64,000 nt of DNA, from assembly GCF_033568475.1 (NCBI RefSeq), contig NW_027331831.1:8494001-8558000 (forward strand), in the 5' to 3' direction. Under the pieces are notes generated by a model, which saw only the letters and a program-made list of their open reading frames with translations, was not told the origin of the DNA and searched no databases. Shown piece by piece: positions 53,540-64,000 of this stretch (within the stretch, counting starts at the first letter, position 1; each line of letters starts with the position of its first letter). A program made the position numbers and the translations under genes. Source of the stretch: Henckelia pumila. Lineage: Eukaryota > Streptophyta > Magnoliopsida > Lamiales > Gesneriaceae.

Positions 53540-54368
53540 TATAATTTTAGGTTGTAGATTTTCTTCTATGTTTAATTTTTTCTATTGTTCTCTTAAAAAT
53601 TTTGGTATAAAAATCTAGTAAATAAGTATAGTTTTATCAAAATAATTCAAATTTGAAAAAATGTATTTTTATGGAGTAGATATGATAAATGGGTATATGA
53701 GTAGAGTATAGATATCCGATCCTTCGAAGAATATGGAGATGGAGATAAAATTCAATACCCGATGGGTATGGGTATGGGTACGGGTACGAGTACGAGTACG
53801 AGTACGAGGATGAATTTAATAAATGGGTTCCGACGGATATGAAGATGGGATGAAATTCAATATCCGATGGGTATGAGTATGAAGATAAATTTAATAAATG
53901 AATATGGGATGCAGATATGATATCCTTTTCATACCCGACCCATTGCCATCCATACCTGCAACACATTCATCAACCGAAGATTGGGTAAAAGAGCAAGCCT
54001 TTAAATTTTCTGTGGCTAAAGCTGAGGATTTGGAGATCGAGACTCTGTTAAATCTGTATAATGATTTTTTTTCTTTCTGTAATTGCTTACGAATTGGCGT
54101 CTTCAAATTACTTCTGTGTTTCTGCTCTTTGTTCATGGATTGTTTTAGTAAATAAAAAATAAATACGTCAATTGTTTGATACTTTGATATAATGCTCATG
54201 TCGGTAGTCAGTGAACTGGGGTTTGAGGGGTTTTTTTTTTGTGTGTGTGGGTGGTTTTTCCGTTATTTGGCTCAAGTATCACCTGTGTGTTTATGCTCTT
54301 TGCTTCGTTTTATCAGTAAGAATTTGAAGATATTCAAATGTTTTTATTGATGCTATATAGTCTATGCG

Positions 54369-57300
54369 ATGGGGATTTTGAGGATCGTGGGGAAATTTCA
54401 TGGACTTGGTCACACCGAAGCAAGAAGCAATGCCATTGATTCTGTTTCTTACCTTCAAAAGAGAGTTTTCTCAGACGGTTCTAGCAGAATCAACGCCGAA
54501 GATCGAATCTTGCCAGTCTTGATCGTGGGTGCCGGCCCTGTGGGCCTTGTTCTCTCAATTCTTCTTACGAAATTAGGTACTCCGAAGTCCCATCTCCATT
54601 ACACGAATTGTTTGATTTTATCTTCAATTTGTTCTGAGGATTATGAAATTTGAATCTCAGTTGCCTTTTCCAATCAAATTTCCACCCTTTTAAGACAAGT
54701 GTTTTGAGTAATTAATGAGCTTTTTCGAATGACTCTCTAGCATGTAAATAATTTCCAACGGGTTGAGAATTATTCTAAACATATTTCTTACCCTTTTACC
54801 AGCTCTATGATGTTCGTGGTTCTAAATTGTGGGTACTATGAGTCAATGGTTTTATATATTTCTCTGAAACGGAAAGTTTGTGTTTAATCTGGCATTTATC
54901 AATTTTTTTTTTAAAGATGGAAATTGCAGTTTAAATTTTTTTTTGCATAATGGTGTTCTTCAGGAGTAAAATGTGCAGTTCTGGAGAAAAGCAAGGATTT
55001 CTCGAGACACCCTCAAGCTCACTTCATCAACAACCGATCCATGGAGGTTTTCTCATATTTCTTTTGTTTGTCTGACCTTGTTGATGTAACGTGGAATTTA
55101 TTGAAAGATGTTGAGGATTCCGAATGACGAATGTAATGCAAAGCTTTTGTTTTGAGTAGATTGTTTATGACAGGTGTTCCGGAAATTAAACGGTCTGGCT
55201 GATGTGATTTCAAGGTCTCAACCTCCTGTGGATTCATGGAGAAAGTTCGTGTACTGCACTTCTTTAACTGGTCGAATACTGGGTTCTGTCGATCATTTGC
55301 AACCTCAAGGTACGAGTTGAGTTTTCTTTTCAAGACGAGTGATTGTGAGAACATTTTGTATGCGTGCAACATGTCGTTGATTTTATACATATCATTTTCA
55401 AGTTGAAGTTTTACTCTAAGCATTTAGATATCGTGTATTTGTGGGAATCAAAATCTATGTTATAAATCTCAAAGAAATGGGATATCATAAAAATCCATGA
55501 TTCTAGGGCACAGGATGTAAATTTGACCCCTCACTCAGTTTTCCTTTATTTTCTTTTCTACAACTTGAATTTTCTGTAATTTTGGACCTTGCTATCTTGT
55601 TGCGTCATAAAATTCCTTTGGTTACATTGAATATAGCCAAAAACTCCATAAGATATGTTTATCAGTAGTCTTTTGAGTTTGTCTAAATGTTGTTCAATAT
55701 GAAGATTTTGACAGGACTGTCAGCCCAGTTTCTGTTGCGCACTTTTCCCAGTATAAACTCACAAAGTTGCTAATTGAGCAGCTTGAGGACATTGGTTTTC
55801 ATATTCGAAGTGAAGGGTCAATGATGCCTGATGAATGCAAGACTGCCGAGCATGAGATATTATTGGGGCATGAGTGCACAGCTATCAACGTCACTGATCA
55901 CCATGTCATCGTGACAGCATCTTTGATCAGGGAAGGAAAACCTGTAGAGAAAGATTTCCAATGTAATTTCCTTGTTGGCACAGACGGTGCTGGAAGTACG
56001 GTGAGAAAACTCATGGGGTTAGGCATGAAGGGTGAGAAGGATTTGCAGAAGCTTGTCAGCGTGCATTTTATGAGCCAGGAACTCGGGCAATTTTTGATAA
56101 GCGAGAGACCTGGCATGCTGTTTTTTGTTTTCAATCCTGAAGCCATAGGTGTTATCGTCGCTCATGATTTGCTGAAAGGGGAGTTCGTGCTGCAGGTGGA
56201 GTAAGTTCCAACATGAGTTGGGAGCTGTATGTTGATGCTTTTAGTCTACGATGCTGTTTTTCCTGCTTGACACTTAGAATCTGGCATTTTGATGTTGCAG
56301 GTACCTTTTTACCCACCTCAGCAGAAATTTGAAGATTTCAGCTCCATGGTACTTTATTTCACAAGCTTGAAACCTCTAACGTGGTTATCTATCATTATGA
56401 AATTCCTTAGGTTGACACCACGGTTACTCATTTTTTTTCTCTAGTCACTCATTGTTATTCTTATTTAAAAAATATACTTGTGTCAGATGTGTGAAAGATT
56501 AGTATTTAAGTTGGTTGGTCGAGAGCTTGCAGACGTAAGGGTGTTGGATGTAAAGCCATGGGTAATGCATGCTGAAGTTGCAGAGAAATTCTTAGCTTGC
56601 AACAACCACGTGATACTTGCAGGTGATGCAGCTCATCGCTTCCCTCCTGCTGGTGGTTTTGGTGAGTATTCTTTTTATATTTTAGGAATGTGCCATTATG
56701 TTAAATTGCAACATTATGTTCACCATGAAGAACTAAAAATCGTTAACGGAAATATTCAGGTATGAATACTGGCATACAGGATGCTCATAATCTTGCATGG
56801 AAGTTGGCTTCTGTACTCAAGGGAATCACACCACCATCATTTCTTTCCACTTATGAGATGGAACGTAGGCAGGTATGACTTGTGTGATTTGGATTACACT
56901 GGCATCTCACTTCAATATTTGCTGTTTAGAACTATGACCACTATATTATGGGAATTTCTAAAATGACAGATTGCTACCTATAATACGGCATTAAGTGTTG
57001 AAAACTTTAAAGCAGCAATGGCTGTACCTGCTGCTCTTGGTCTTGATCCAAGTATTGCTAATTCAGGTATATTAATGCAGTTGAAGTGTGAATTTTTGCT
57101 TGTATTAACGTGTAACTCAATTATTTTTCATTTATTTGCAGTACATCGAACCATAAATGACACCTTAGGTTCCATCTTGCCTTCTGATCTACAAAGAACA
57201 GTTTTGGATGGAATTTTTAGTTTAGGCCGTTTGCAGCTTTCGGATTCTCTTCTGAATGACAATAACCTGCTTGGATCGTCACGGCTTTCTAAACTGAGAC

Positions 57301-58072
57301 AGATATTCGAAGAAGGAAAAAGCCTTCAACTTCAGTTCCCATCCGAGGATATCGGTTTCAGGTCAACTTATTTCTGGTTTCGTATGCTAAGAATTCTGAA
57401 TTTGCCTCTGATTTTATGAATATTTCCCCTAGAATATTCATTTTCTCGTACCTTTCATCTGGCGGTTCTCGACGTCCAGTCTAACTTGAAATTATTAATT
57501 TTAGGTATACTAAAGGTGCACTGAAGTCCGACAATGATAATCTAACAAGCGCACCAGAACCACCATCGGGACGTAGGAGGGACTATATTCCGTCTACTGA
57601 TCCTGGATCAAGACTGCCTCATATGAAGATTAAGCTACTTTCGGAACCGCTATCTAAGGATGTTTTCTCTTCCCTTGACCTTGTATCTGTCGACAACCTT
57701 GAGTTTCTTCTTATTATAGCGCCAACCAAGGAGTCCTATGATCTTGCGAAAGCTGCTTTTAAGGTAGCTGAGGAGCTCAAGGTTCCACTTAAAGTATGCA
57801 TTGTGTGGCAAGAACAAGACAAGGGTGAAAATGGCAGTAGTGAAGCAGCACTTTTACCTTGGACAAATTTTATTGACGTGATTGAAGTTAAGAGTTCCCA
57901 AACATCGGAATCGTGGTGGGATTTCTGTCAAATGACCAAAAGTGGAGCCATTTTAGTGAGGCCAGATGAACACATCGCTTGGCGGACAAAGTCGAGAATC
58001 AAGAATGATCCTTTTTTGGTGATCAAAACAGTTTTTTGTTCTGTACTCGGATTAGATTCCAACAGCATTTAA
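54369..58072 (+). CDS. EMB2421: FAD-dependent monooxygenase, EMB2421 type (10 exons)
   Basis: The 712-aa flavoprotein is of the PHBH/phenol-hydroxylase class (FAD_binding_3), which hydroxylates aromatic-type substrates using NAD(P)H; its plant substrate is unknown to me. Exons: 54369-54576, 54964-55046, 55174-55309, 55705-56195, 56301-56348, 56487-56661, 56760-56872, 56970-57066, 57142-57361, 57505-58072 (2139 nt, GT-AG borders). The first 45 residues are Arg/Ser-rich without acidic clusters, like an organelle targeting peptide. The FAD-binding GAGPVG is at 54-59. A DG-type motif (LVGTDGAGSTVRKLMG) follows in exon 4, and the second FAD motif GDAAHRFPPAGGFG starts near 368. A C-terminal region follows, thioredoxin-like in related enzymes. 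From memory it matches Arabidopsis At1g24340, whose loss is reported as embryo-lethal. The start was chosen as the first ATG in frame with the targeting region. Confidence 0.92.
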
Positions 58073-58401
58073 TACCGTTTACATTCCAAGATTTATAGGT
58101 GTTATTACAACAACGTAGTAACGTGTTCACAATTCACTCACAAAATCACACCCTTTCACTCACAACTTTCTTTTTCTTTCTTTTTTAACATGAAACAACT
58201 ACAAATGTTGATATTCACAATTCACAGATCAACAAATTTAGTCATTAAACTGATTCTTCTTCAAGTATAACAGTGGAGGATGTGTTACAAAAAATGACAT
58301 CTATTGACTAAGCCACCGTCTTCGAAATTTGGAATTGAAATCTGTGCTCTGATCTGTGGAGTATTCATCAATGAAACTGGTAATCGGTAAAATGCGGGTG
58401 C

Positions 58402-59780
58402 CTAGCAAATTGAGCCAAAGATCAAATGGATTATGGTTGCTGTAACAACTCCCAACAGTGCACCAGCAGCAACCTGAGGTAAGAAAAAAATCCCATACGC
58501 TCAGACACAAAGGCATTAAATCCGGGGAACAACAGTAGACGCTTATCCAGAAATTTTACTGGAAAAAGTTGATTAAATATATTTATTAATGGAAATTTAA
58601 TTCTGGAAGCATAATAGCATAAAATTGAACCTGAAAAGGAGTATGGCCAAGAAGTTCACGCAGAGGTCTGCTCTCAGCAAGAGGATGCTCATCTGGAAGT
58701 TCACATACTATCTGATTCAGAACCTGAAATTTCAAGTCATACCATTATAAGAACTAAGGAACAGCATATGTGTCACTCATTCAATTCCCAGTTCTATATA
58801 TTTACTCCGACCGATTTCTAGAAATACACACAGACCTCAGCTTGACGTCCAGCATGTAATCTGACACCGGTTGCATCATACATTACCTGTCAAGTTGAAG
58901 AAGGAGTAGATTTTTTATATCAGTAGATTCGATGGAGGCGCACAAGCACTAGTCCTCCCTCGTCTTAAATCTAACAAGGAAAGAATTGAAAGAGAACATA
59001 CCACACAAGCCAAGGTCAATGCAATTGCAAACGGTGATCCCAGAAAGCCATCTTGCAAACCAACAGCCATTGCAAGAGCAGTCACTGTGGCTGAATGGGA
59101 AGATGGCATACCACCAGATCCCACGAGTTGCCTTATGTCCCAACGGTTTTCCTTATACCTGCAGGATTATCATGTTTAACGACTTCCAAGAATCACATTA
59201 ACAGATTTCAAAAAAAAAAAAAAAAGAATCACATTAACATATCCCATCATAAATCTGTATTTATTTGATCTTTGCAGCATTGAATATTCACGGGATTCTG
59301 TCATTTTTCTCAAATGTTCTTGTGCATGAGTGAGTGAAGATATCAATGAGTAATAAATCATCAAATTTTGAATTTATTCGACTCCTTTTTCTTCACCACA
59401 TGATCTGCTTCACGCGAAACCAGATCACCACCAAGTGAAGAAAGATAATGATTTCAAGATTTCTTGAATCAAACAAAAACCAATTGAGTGAAAAATCAGA
59501 GAGCTAGTCTACAGAAGGATTAACAACTACAGAAACAGTTCCAAGATTTCTTGAATTAAACAGAACACTGACACCCAGAGACCTAATATGCTATCTAAAA
59601 CGAACGAAAGCTTTACCATAGTAACACGAACTTCAATCCCTGGGCAATGACAAATGCAAGAAAGGCAGAAATTATCGCGTAGTTGGTGAAAAAGGCGGCC
59701 GGATCATTCGACGTTGGCGCCGCTGTCACCGACGATGCCCCCGTTGAACCTTGCATCAACCCCACGGTTGATCCTCCCAT
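58402..59780 (-). CDS. DUF212 / acid phosphatase-haloperoxidase-related membrane protein (5 exons)
   Basis: The 178-aa product belongs to the small DUF212 family, annotated in plants as acid phosphatase/vanadium haloperoxidase-related. Exons on the minus strand: 59780-59617, 59158-59002, 58886-58836, 58723-58631, 58473-58402 (537 nt, GT-AG borders). A Ser/Thr-rich N-terminus leads to a hydrophobic segment (AIISAFLAFVIAQGLKFVLL), the conserved GSGGMPSSHSATVTALA (68-84), a second hydrophobic stretch and a third at the C-terminus, indicating an integral membrane protein. The PSxxSA-like core resembles one phosphatase motif, but the other catalytic residues of PAP2 enzymes are not evident, so activity is uncertain. 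It converges on the monooxygenase gene, with 329 bp between the two stop codons. Confidence 0.92.
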
Positions 59781-61508
59781 TTCATCCACAACCAATTTTT
59801 CCCTTCCTTTTTCTTCTCGCGATCTGTAAAATCCACTAGTTTATATCATATTTTTTCTGGGTTCCAACTATATTCTCTTTGTTATCACTCTTCAATTCAA
59901 ACCAAGATTCTGGTCTCATGCACGTACTTGGTTTTCCTGCACAGAGAGAGCAGAAATGAGAAGCAAACAGTGAGCGTACGTGATTCAACTAACAAATGGT
60001 CAGCGAAATGTTTTCGTTATTATAAAATTTTTTGAAGTGAATATGCCATTTATAGTTGATCATGGTGCCTGGAATATACTCTCCCTCTCCGTATGGTCAT
60101 TTTCCAAATTAATAATTAACATTGATGCTTGTTTCGACTCTTGGATTATCTACTAGAATTCTGTGGAACCCATGTGTAAATAAATAATAATCAAAATTTT
60201 ATATTCATTGCGTACAAGAAAACTTTGAAGGACTGGGGTATTTTGGGCCAAAAAAAGGGTAAAACAGCTCCTTAATCTCATCTTTTTTTTCTTTGGTTGA
60301 TCAGTTCAGATAATGTATTCATCTCATGCGCATAGCTTTGAATTAAATTAAATCTAAGCAACTTGCAACCAAAGATCTCGACTAGGGATATAAATGTACC
60401 AAACTGAGTTGAATATCGGCAAAAATTTAAGTCTAGAATTATGCTCCAATTAAGTATATTTGAATTTGAGCTCAATTGGAAGATCGAAAATTTACTTTGC
60501 TCGAGTTTGATCAAGTCGAAATGATGTTCAAGTTCGAATTCGGCTCTAAATGTCCAAACCTATCCATAAGCTATTCGAACTATTGTTTGAACATTAAAGC
60601 ATGATAATGAAGGTTTGGAAATCGAAATGTTCAAAAGACTCCAAAAACTCGCTGAGTAGCTTACAAACGATTGAACAAAATACTTTTTGCTCGAAATAAA
60701 GTTTTCGAGTTCGAATTTGATAACTTTGGATACAAATAACCAACTTGAAAAGCGTGAACGTCCCTACTCGTGACCCATTATTACAATTATGTAAATAAAA
60801 CTCTTGATCCAACGCATGATCATAATTCTATATTCTTAGATCATAGGGTCTTGTACCTACTAGAAAAGGCATTCACCAGCCACTCCAATTATCAGATGGA
60901 ACAAGAACATAAAATTAAGAGCTACTTACAGTCAAAACGAGTGACAGAGCTAAAGAGTACTCTTGTTTCCTGGGATAAATTTTCTGTTTTTTTTTTAAAA
61001 AAAAACCAAAGAAAAAACCGTCGTCGCCATGGGGTTCACGATCTCATTGTTTGAGTTCATTCAAGCTCTATCCAAAATGGACAGTGGTTTCTCAAAACGA
61101 CCGGTTTGCTATCGCTTTGACATTCTTCCTAAGTTTCTCATACTGCACTGTGCAGTTACTCCAAAAATTGTATATGGAGGGCAATACTACAGAGTAATTT
61201 ATCAGCTTGAACACAGATCTGAGACTAAACTAGGTCTAAAGGCTCTCCCAAGATATCCATGACATTACAGCAGGCTGCTTTTCATAAGGTCTCTAAGATG
61301 TACTGAATTCATGATGGCATCTTGTCCCTCATCGGGTTAAAGGAAAAGCATAGAGTCCTTTGCAAGTATACACAATCAAGTGATCAACCCCTTCAGCATC
61401 TTGATTTTATCATTTTCGTACACTGAAAACAGATACGCGGTTGTTACAAGCTGGGCTCAATGCGTAGTATCTCACTTGTGAGGACCTGTGTGGAAAGAAT
61501 GATGTATA
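59781..61508. other. Intergenic region
   Basis: It includes the 5' region of the DUF212 gene (a 5' UTR intron is possible) and the 3' flank of the PPR gene. From 60380 to 60740 there is diverged repeat-like sequence with many TTCGAATT/CTCGAGTT words. I see no gene. Confidence 0.45.
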
Positions 61509-63137
61509 CTAATGTGAATCAACCAGACATCCCAAAACTGCATAGATCTGCTCGGTTCTAGGATGAGATTTATCGGCACAATAAAATTGATGAACTTGGT
61601 TTTTAACCACTATCCAACTGCAACCACGCGCCTTGTAAGCATAGTCCTGAGGTATATTTTTCCCTTCCTGCATCTCATCCCATTCTTCCATTCCCTGATA
61701 CAAATTAGCCAAGATTGCACTATGACCGAAATTCTTGGGATTGATCTCAACCAGTTTCTTCACTGCATAGTCAGCCAAGTCCACACGTCTATGAATCTTA
61801 GAACCATTAAGCAACGCACCCCAGACAACCTCATCAGGTGGAATCCTCATCCCCTCCACCACTTGCATAGCTTCCTCTAACCGACCTACTCGACATAGAA
61901 GATCAATCAAGCACCCGTAATGCTCAATTTGAGGCTCAATTCCATATTCATGAACCATCATATCATAATAATATCGCCCCTCAACAACCAACCCACCGTG
62001 ACTACAAGCATTTAACAACCCAATAAATGTTACTCCATCCGGTTTTACATCATCTGTCCTTCGCAGCATCTCTTGAAAAATGCTAACCGATTCCTCACTT
62101 TGCCCATGTAGCCCACAACAATTAATCAAAGAATTCCAAGACATCAAATTTGTTTCTTTGGTATTATCAAAAACCATTCTAGCCTTCCCATAAGTCCCAC
62201 ATTTTCCATACATATCAATCAAACCATTTGTGACAAATAAATCCAAACTCAGTCCATTCCGACATACATATCCATGAATGCACTTCCCCAAATGCAGCAA
62301 CCCGGCATGCCCAGAAGCTGACAGCACAGACACTACTGTAATTTCATTAGGCCTGTTTCTTCCAAATCTCTCCTCAACAATCATCCTCCTGAAAAATCCA
62401 ATAGCCTCCGAAAACAACCCGTTCTGCACGCAACCTGCAATTATACTATTCCAAAAGGGCGTATCTCTAATACCCTCAGGCACCTCATCAAACAACAAAA
62501 CCGCATTCCCCACCAGTCCCACTCTCGTGTACCCCGAAATCATTGCAGTCCACGACAACACACTCCTATTCGACATTTCATCGAACACCTTCCTCGCCGC
62601 ACCAACATCAACGCAATACCTCGAGTAGGCATCCAAAACCGCCGTCTGCACAGCTGGGTTTCCACCATAACCGGATTTCACCACCTGGGCTTGCACCAAA
62701 TCCGTCCCATACCTCTTCAAAACACCTGGATACGACTTCAAGATAATGGAGAACACGAAATCGTTGGGCTTTGACCTGTTTTCACGCAGCATGTGACGGT
62801 AAAGGAGCACTGCGGACGCATGATCCGAAGACGTTGCATAGGCGGTGATCATGGCGGCATACATGTAAATATTAGGGGAGTTGAATTTATCGAACAGCAG
62901 GCGAGCATACCCAAGATTGGAGAGATGAAGTGTGCAGAAGCGGATGAGTTTGAACGCGTAGAAATGCGTCTGGCCATGACCGAGAACGATGAGATGAGCT
63001 TGGAGCTGTTTGAGGTGATTGAGGTTACTGCACTTGTCGAGGATTGATAATACATGCTTGTTTGTTGAGGGAGAAAAGGAAAGCATGTGAAGAAGAACAT
63101 ATGAATATGAATATGATTCATATGAACACCACCACAA
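61509..63137 (-). CDS. Pentatricopeptide repeat protein, PLS class with E/E+ ending
   Basis: A single-exon frame of 542 codons; the true start may be the Met at residue 18 (MLSFSPSTNKHVLS), where family similarity begins. Tandem PPR motifs of P, L and S length run from about residue 65 to 440 (MYAAMITAYATSSDHASAVL, SWTAMISGYTRVG, FWNSIIAGCVQNG, NGLIDMYGKCG, SWNSLINCCGLHG, FIGLLNACSHGG). The C-terminus has the E/E+ pattern RGCSWIVVKNQVHQFYCADK and SHPRTEQIY, without a DYW domain. Such proteins bind organellar RNA and recruit a DYW partner for C-to-U editing. The E region appears a few residues short around EEWDEMQEGKNI. From memory it is closest to At1g33350. The 5' end may carry a targeting peptide, which I cannot confirm. 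Confidence 0.9.
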   Translation of the reverse strand: MWWCSYESYSYSYVLLHMLSFSPSTNKHVLSILDKCSNLNHLKQLQAHLIVLGHGQTHFYAFKLIRFCTLHLSNLGYARLLFDKFNSPNIYMYAAMITAYATSSDHASAVLLYRHMLRENRSKPNDFVFSIILKSYPGVLKRYGTDLVQAQVVKSGYGGNPAVQTAVLDAYSRYCVDVGAARKVFDEMSNRSVLSWTAMISGYTRVGLVGNAVLLFDEVPEGIRDTPFWNSIIAGCVQNGLFSEAIGFFRRMIVEERFGRNRPNEITVVSVLSASGHAGLLHLGKCIHGYVCRNGLSLDLFVTNGLIDMYGKCGTYGKARMVFDNTKETNLMSWNSLINCCGLHGQSEESVSIFQEMLRRTDDVKPDGVTFIGLLNACSHGGLVVEGRYYYDMMVHEYGIEPQIEHYGCLIDLLCRVGRLEEAMQVVEGMRIPPDEVVWGALLNGSKIHRRVDLADYAVKKLVEINPKNFGHSAILANLYQGMEEWDEMQEGKNIPQDYAYKARGCSWIVVKNQVHQFYCADKSHPRTEQIYAVLGCLVDSH

Positions 63138-64000
63138 AGTAACTGTGTATCAAGCAAACCATTTACAGTAAAAAAATTTAGATTTACTTTCTCCTTTTTT
63201 TTTAAAATTAAAAATAAAAATAATATAATTTATCGATTATATAAGGTTTTTTTTAGCAAATCGAATATATTAGTTATAAAATATTTATAGTTATTTCCTC
63301 TTCAATTATATATAACTATTATAATTTTATAAATTTATTATTAATTTTGTATTAACATTTATTAGAATGATTTTTATTAAAATTGATTAAGTTACTCACT
63401 GAAGTAACCGTACACACTCAAATAAATATTTTAATTTTGCTTTTTATTTACATTTTTTGATAAATAACAGATAAAATAGAATTTGAAAAAGATCAAATAG
63501 ATGTGAATGATCCAAATCAGACATCGAAATATCTTGCACCTAATTATGCCTTTAATTTATTAGTTTTCATACAAAATGTCCAAGACTATTTTGTCATGCC
63601 TCTAGAATTTTGTCTCCTCCACTTGAACTATTTGTCTATATTAGGATTTATCATTTTTTTGTTACTTTCTCAAAATTGACGACAAAAATCCTTAAAATAT
63701 TTATTAGCCATTTGATAATGCAAAATCCCTTTATTTAAATATTTATTTTATGTTAGTTTATATTACTATTTAATTAAATTTTACATATTTTTAATTAATC
63801 TGATGAAATTCATAATAAAATAACAATAATAGCCATTAATTTTTTTAAAAAAAAATGCTATAAGAAAATTTACTTTTATTATCCTAAAATAATTTTATTT
63901 TTAAATATATGTTAAAATTAGTTTGAAATAACAAAAATTATCAAGTTGAGATAAATATTTCATCTATGACCCGTGTGAAAAGAAACTGGTTTTTTTGACA
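63138..64000. other. AT-rich upstream region of the PPR gene
   Basis: The PPR promoter must lie at its left end. The remainder is AT-rich, and I see no gene, inverted-end element or RNA gene. Confidence 0.4.

Larger units (their letters stand above)
52044..53954 (-). mobile_element. hAT-type element (outer copy), interrupted by an inverted copy of itself
   Basis: The outer element starts TAGGGATGACAATTTCC (52044) and ends GCCATCCATA (53954), a mutated form of the same tip. CCTGCAAC flanks it exactly (52036-52043 and 53955-53962). After 71 bases it is cut by a full inverted copy of the same family (52116-53019) and resumes at 53028. Hexamer repeats (GGTATG/GAGTAC) and a Stowaway MITE lie inside. 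There is no transposase. Strand is given relative to the inner copy. Confidence 0.85.

Noticed and set aside
55706-55713. Alternative acceptor (GACAG at about 55714) for monooxygenase exon 4
   Set aside because: It would read LSAQFLLRTF and hit a stop within 20 codons. The acceptor at 55704 keeps the conserved VSPVSVAHFSQYK frame.
61029-61262. 77-codon plus-strand frame
   Set aside because: No recognisable domain, atypical composition, and a position in the PPR 3' flank; a chance frame.

Overview
This is plant nuclear DNA, most likely from a eudicot. The genes have many short exons with GT-AG introns, and the proteins are close to plant families (a CDKG kinase, a DEAH helicase, a PLS-class PPR protein). 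Between the genes lie AT-rich DNA and layered transposable elements. I cannot name the species. No bacterial-type features are present.

Layout. 1-6030: a decayed Ty1/copia element cut by the left window edge. Its reverse transcriptase is split by a 2.1-kb solo LTR (2352-4445, target duplication ATGTT). 6589-12774: a second, complete but decayed copia element with two 263/264-bp LTRs. LINE-type RNase H remnants lie on both sides of it. 13414-14499: a Mutator-like element with long inverted ends. 15899-22571 (+): a 15-exon DEAH-box RNA helicase of the plant DEAH4/animal DHX40 type. One of its introns holds an antisense gene fragment. 27066-30217 (-): a 6-coding-exon CDKG2-type kinase. 31146 to about 38690 (+): an endogenous caulimovirid (pararetrovirus) with ordered but broken ORFs. 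38.7-53.96 kb: a transposon graveyard containing a second Mutator-like element, two or three LTRs, a Cassandra-like TRIM whose LTRs carry 5S rRNA-like sequence, two related hAT elements, a tRNA-derived SINE, Stowaway and Tourist MITEs, and a hAT element inserted inversely into a copy of itself. 54369-58072 (+): a 10-exon FAD-dependent monooxygenase (EMB2421 type). 58402-59780 (-): a 5-exon DUF212/acid-phosphatase-related membrane protein. 61509-63137 (-): an intronless PPR gene.

The five host genes are housekeeping or organelle-related and do not form a pathway. From memory, CDKG2 with a DUF212 gene, and the FAD monooxygenase with a DUF212 gene, are also neighbours on Arabidopsis chromosome 1, so the gene set looks like conserved linkage filled with transposons. 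For the three spliced genes and the kinase, every exon junction I placed has GT-AG borders, and the summed coding lengths are exact multiples of three (702, 743, 712 and 178 aa).

The most unusual structures are four. First, the nested hAT self-insertion at 52.0-53.95 kb makes a long, nearly perfect inverted repeat about 400 bp upstream of the monooxygenase. Second, a 46-bp foldback plus a 26-bp templated patch lies inside the first solo LTR. Third, the pararetrovirus places its coat-protein region before its movement protein. Fourth, a 5S-bearing TRIM is present.
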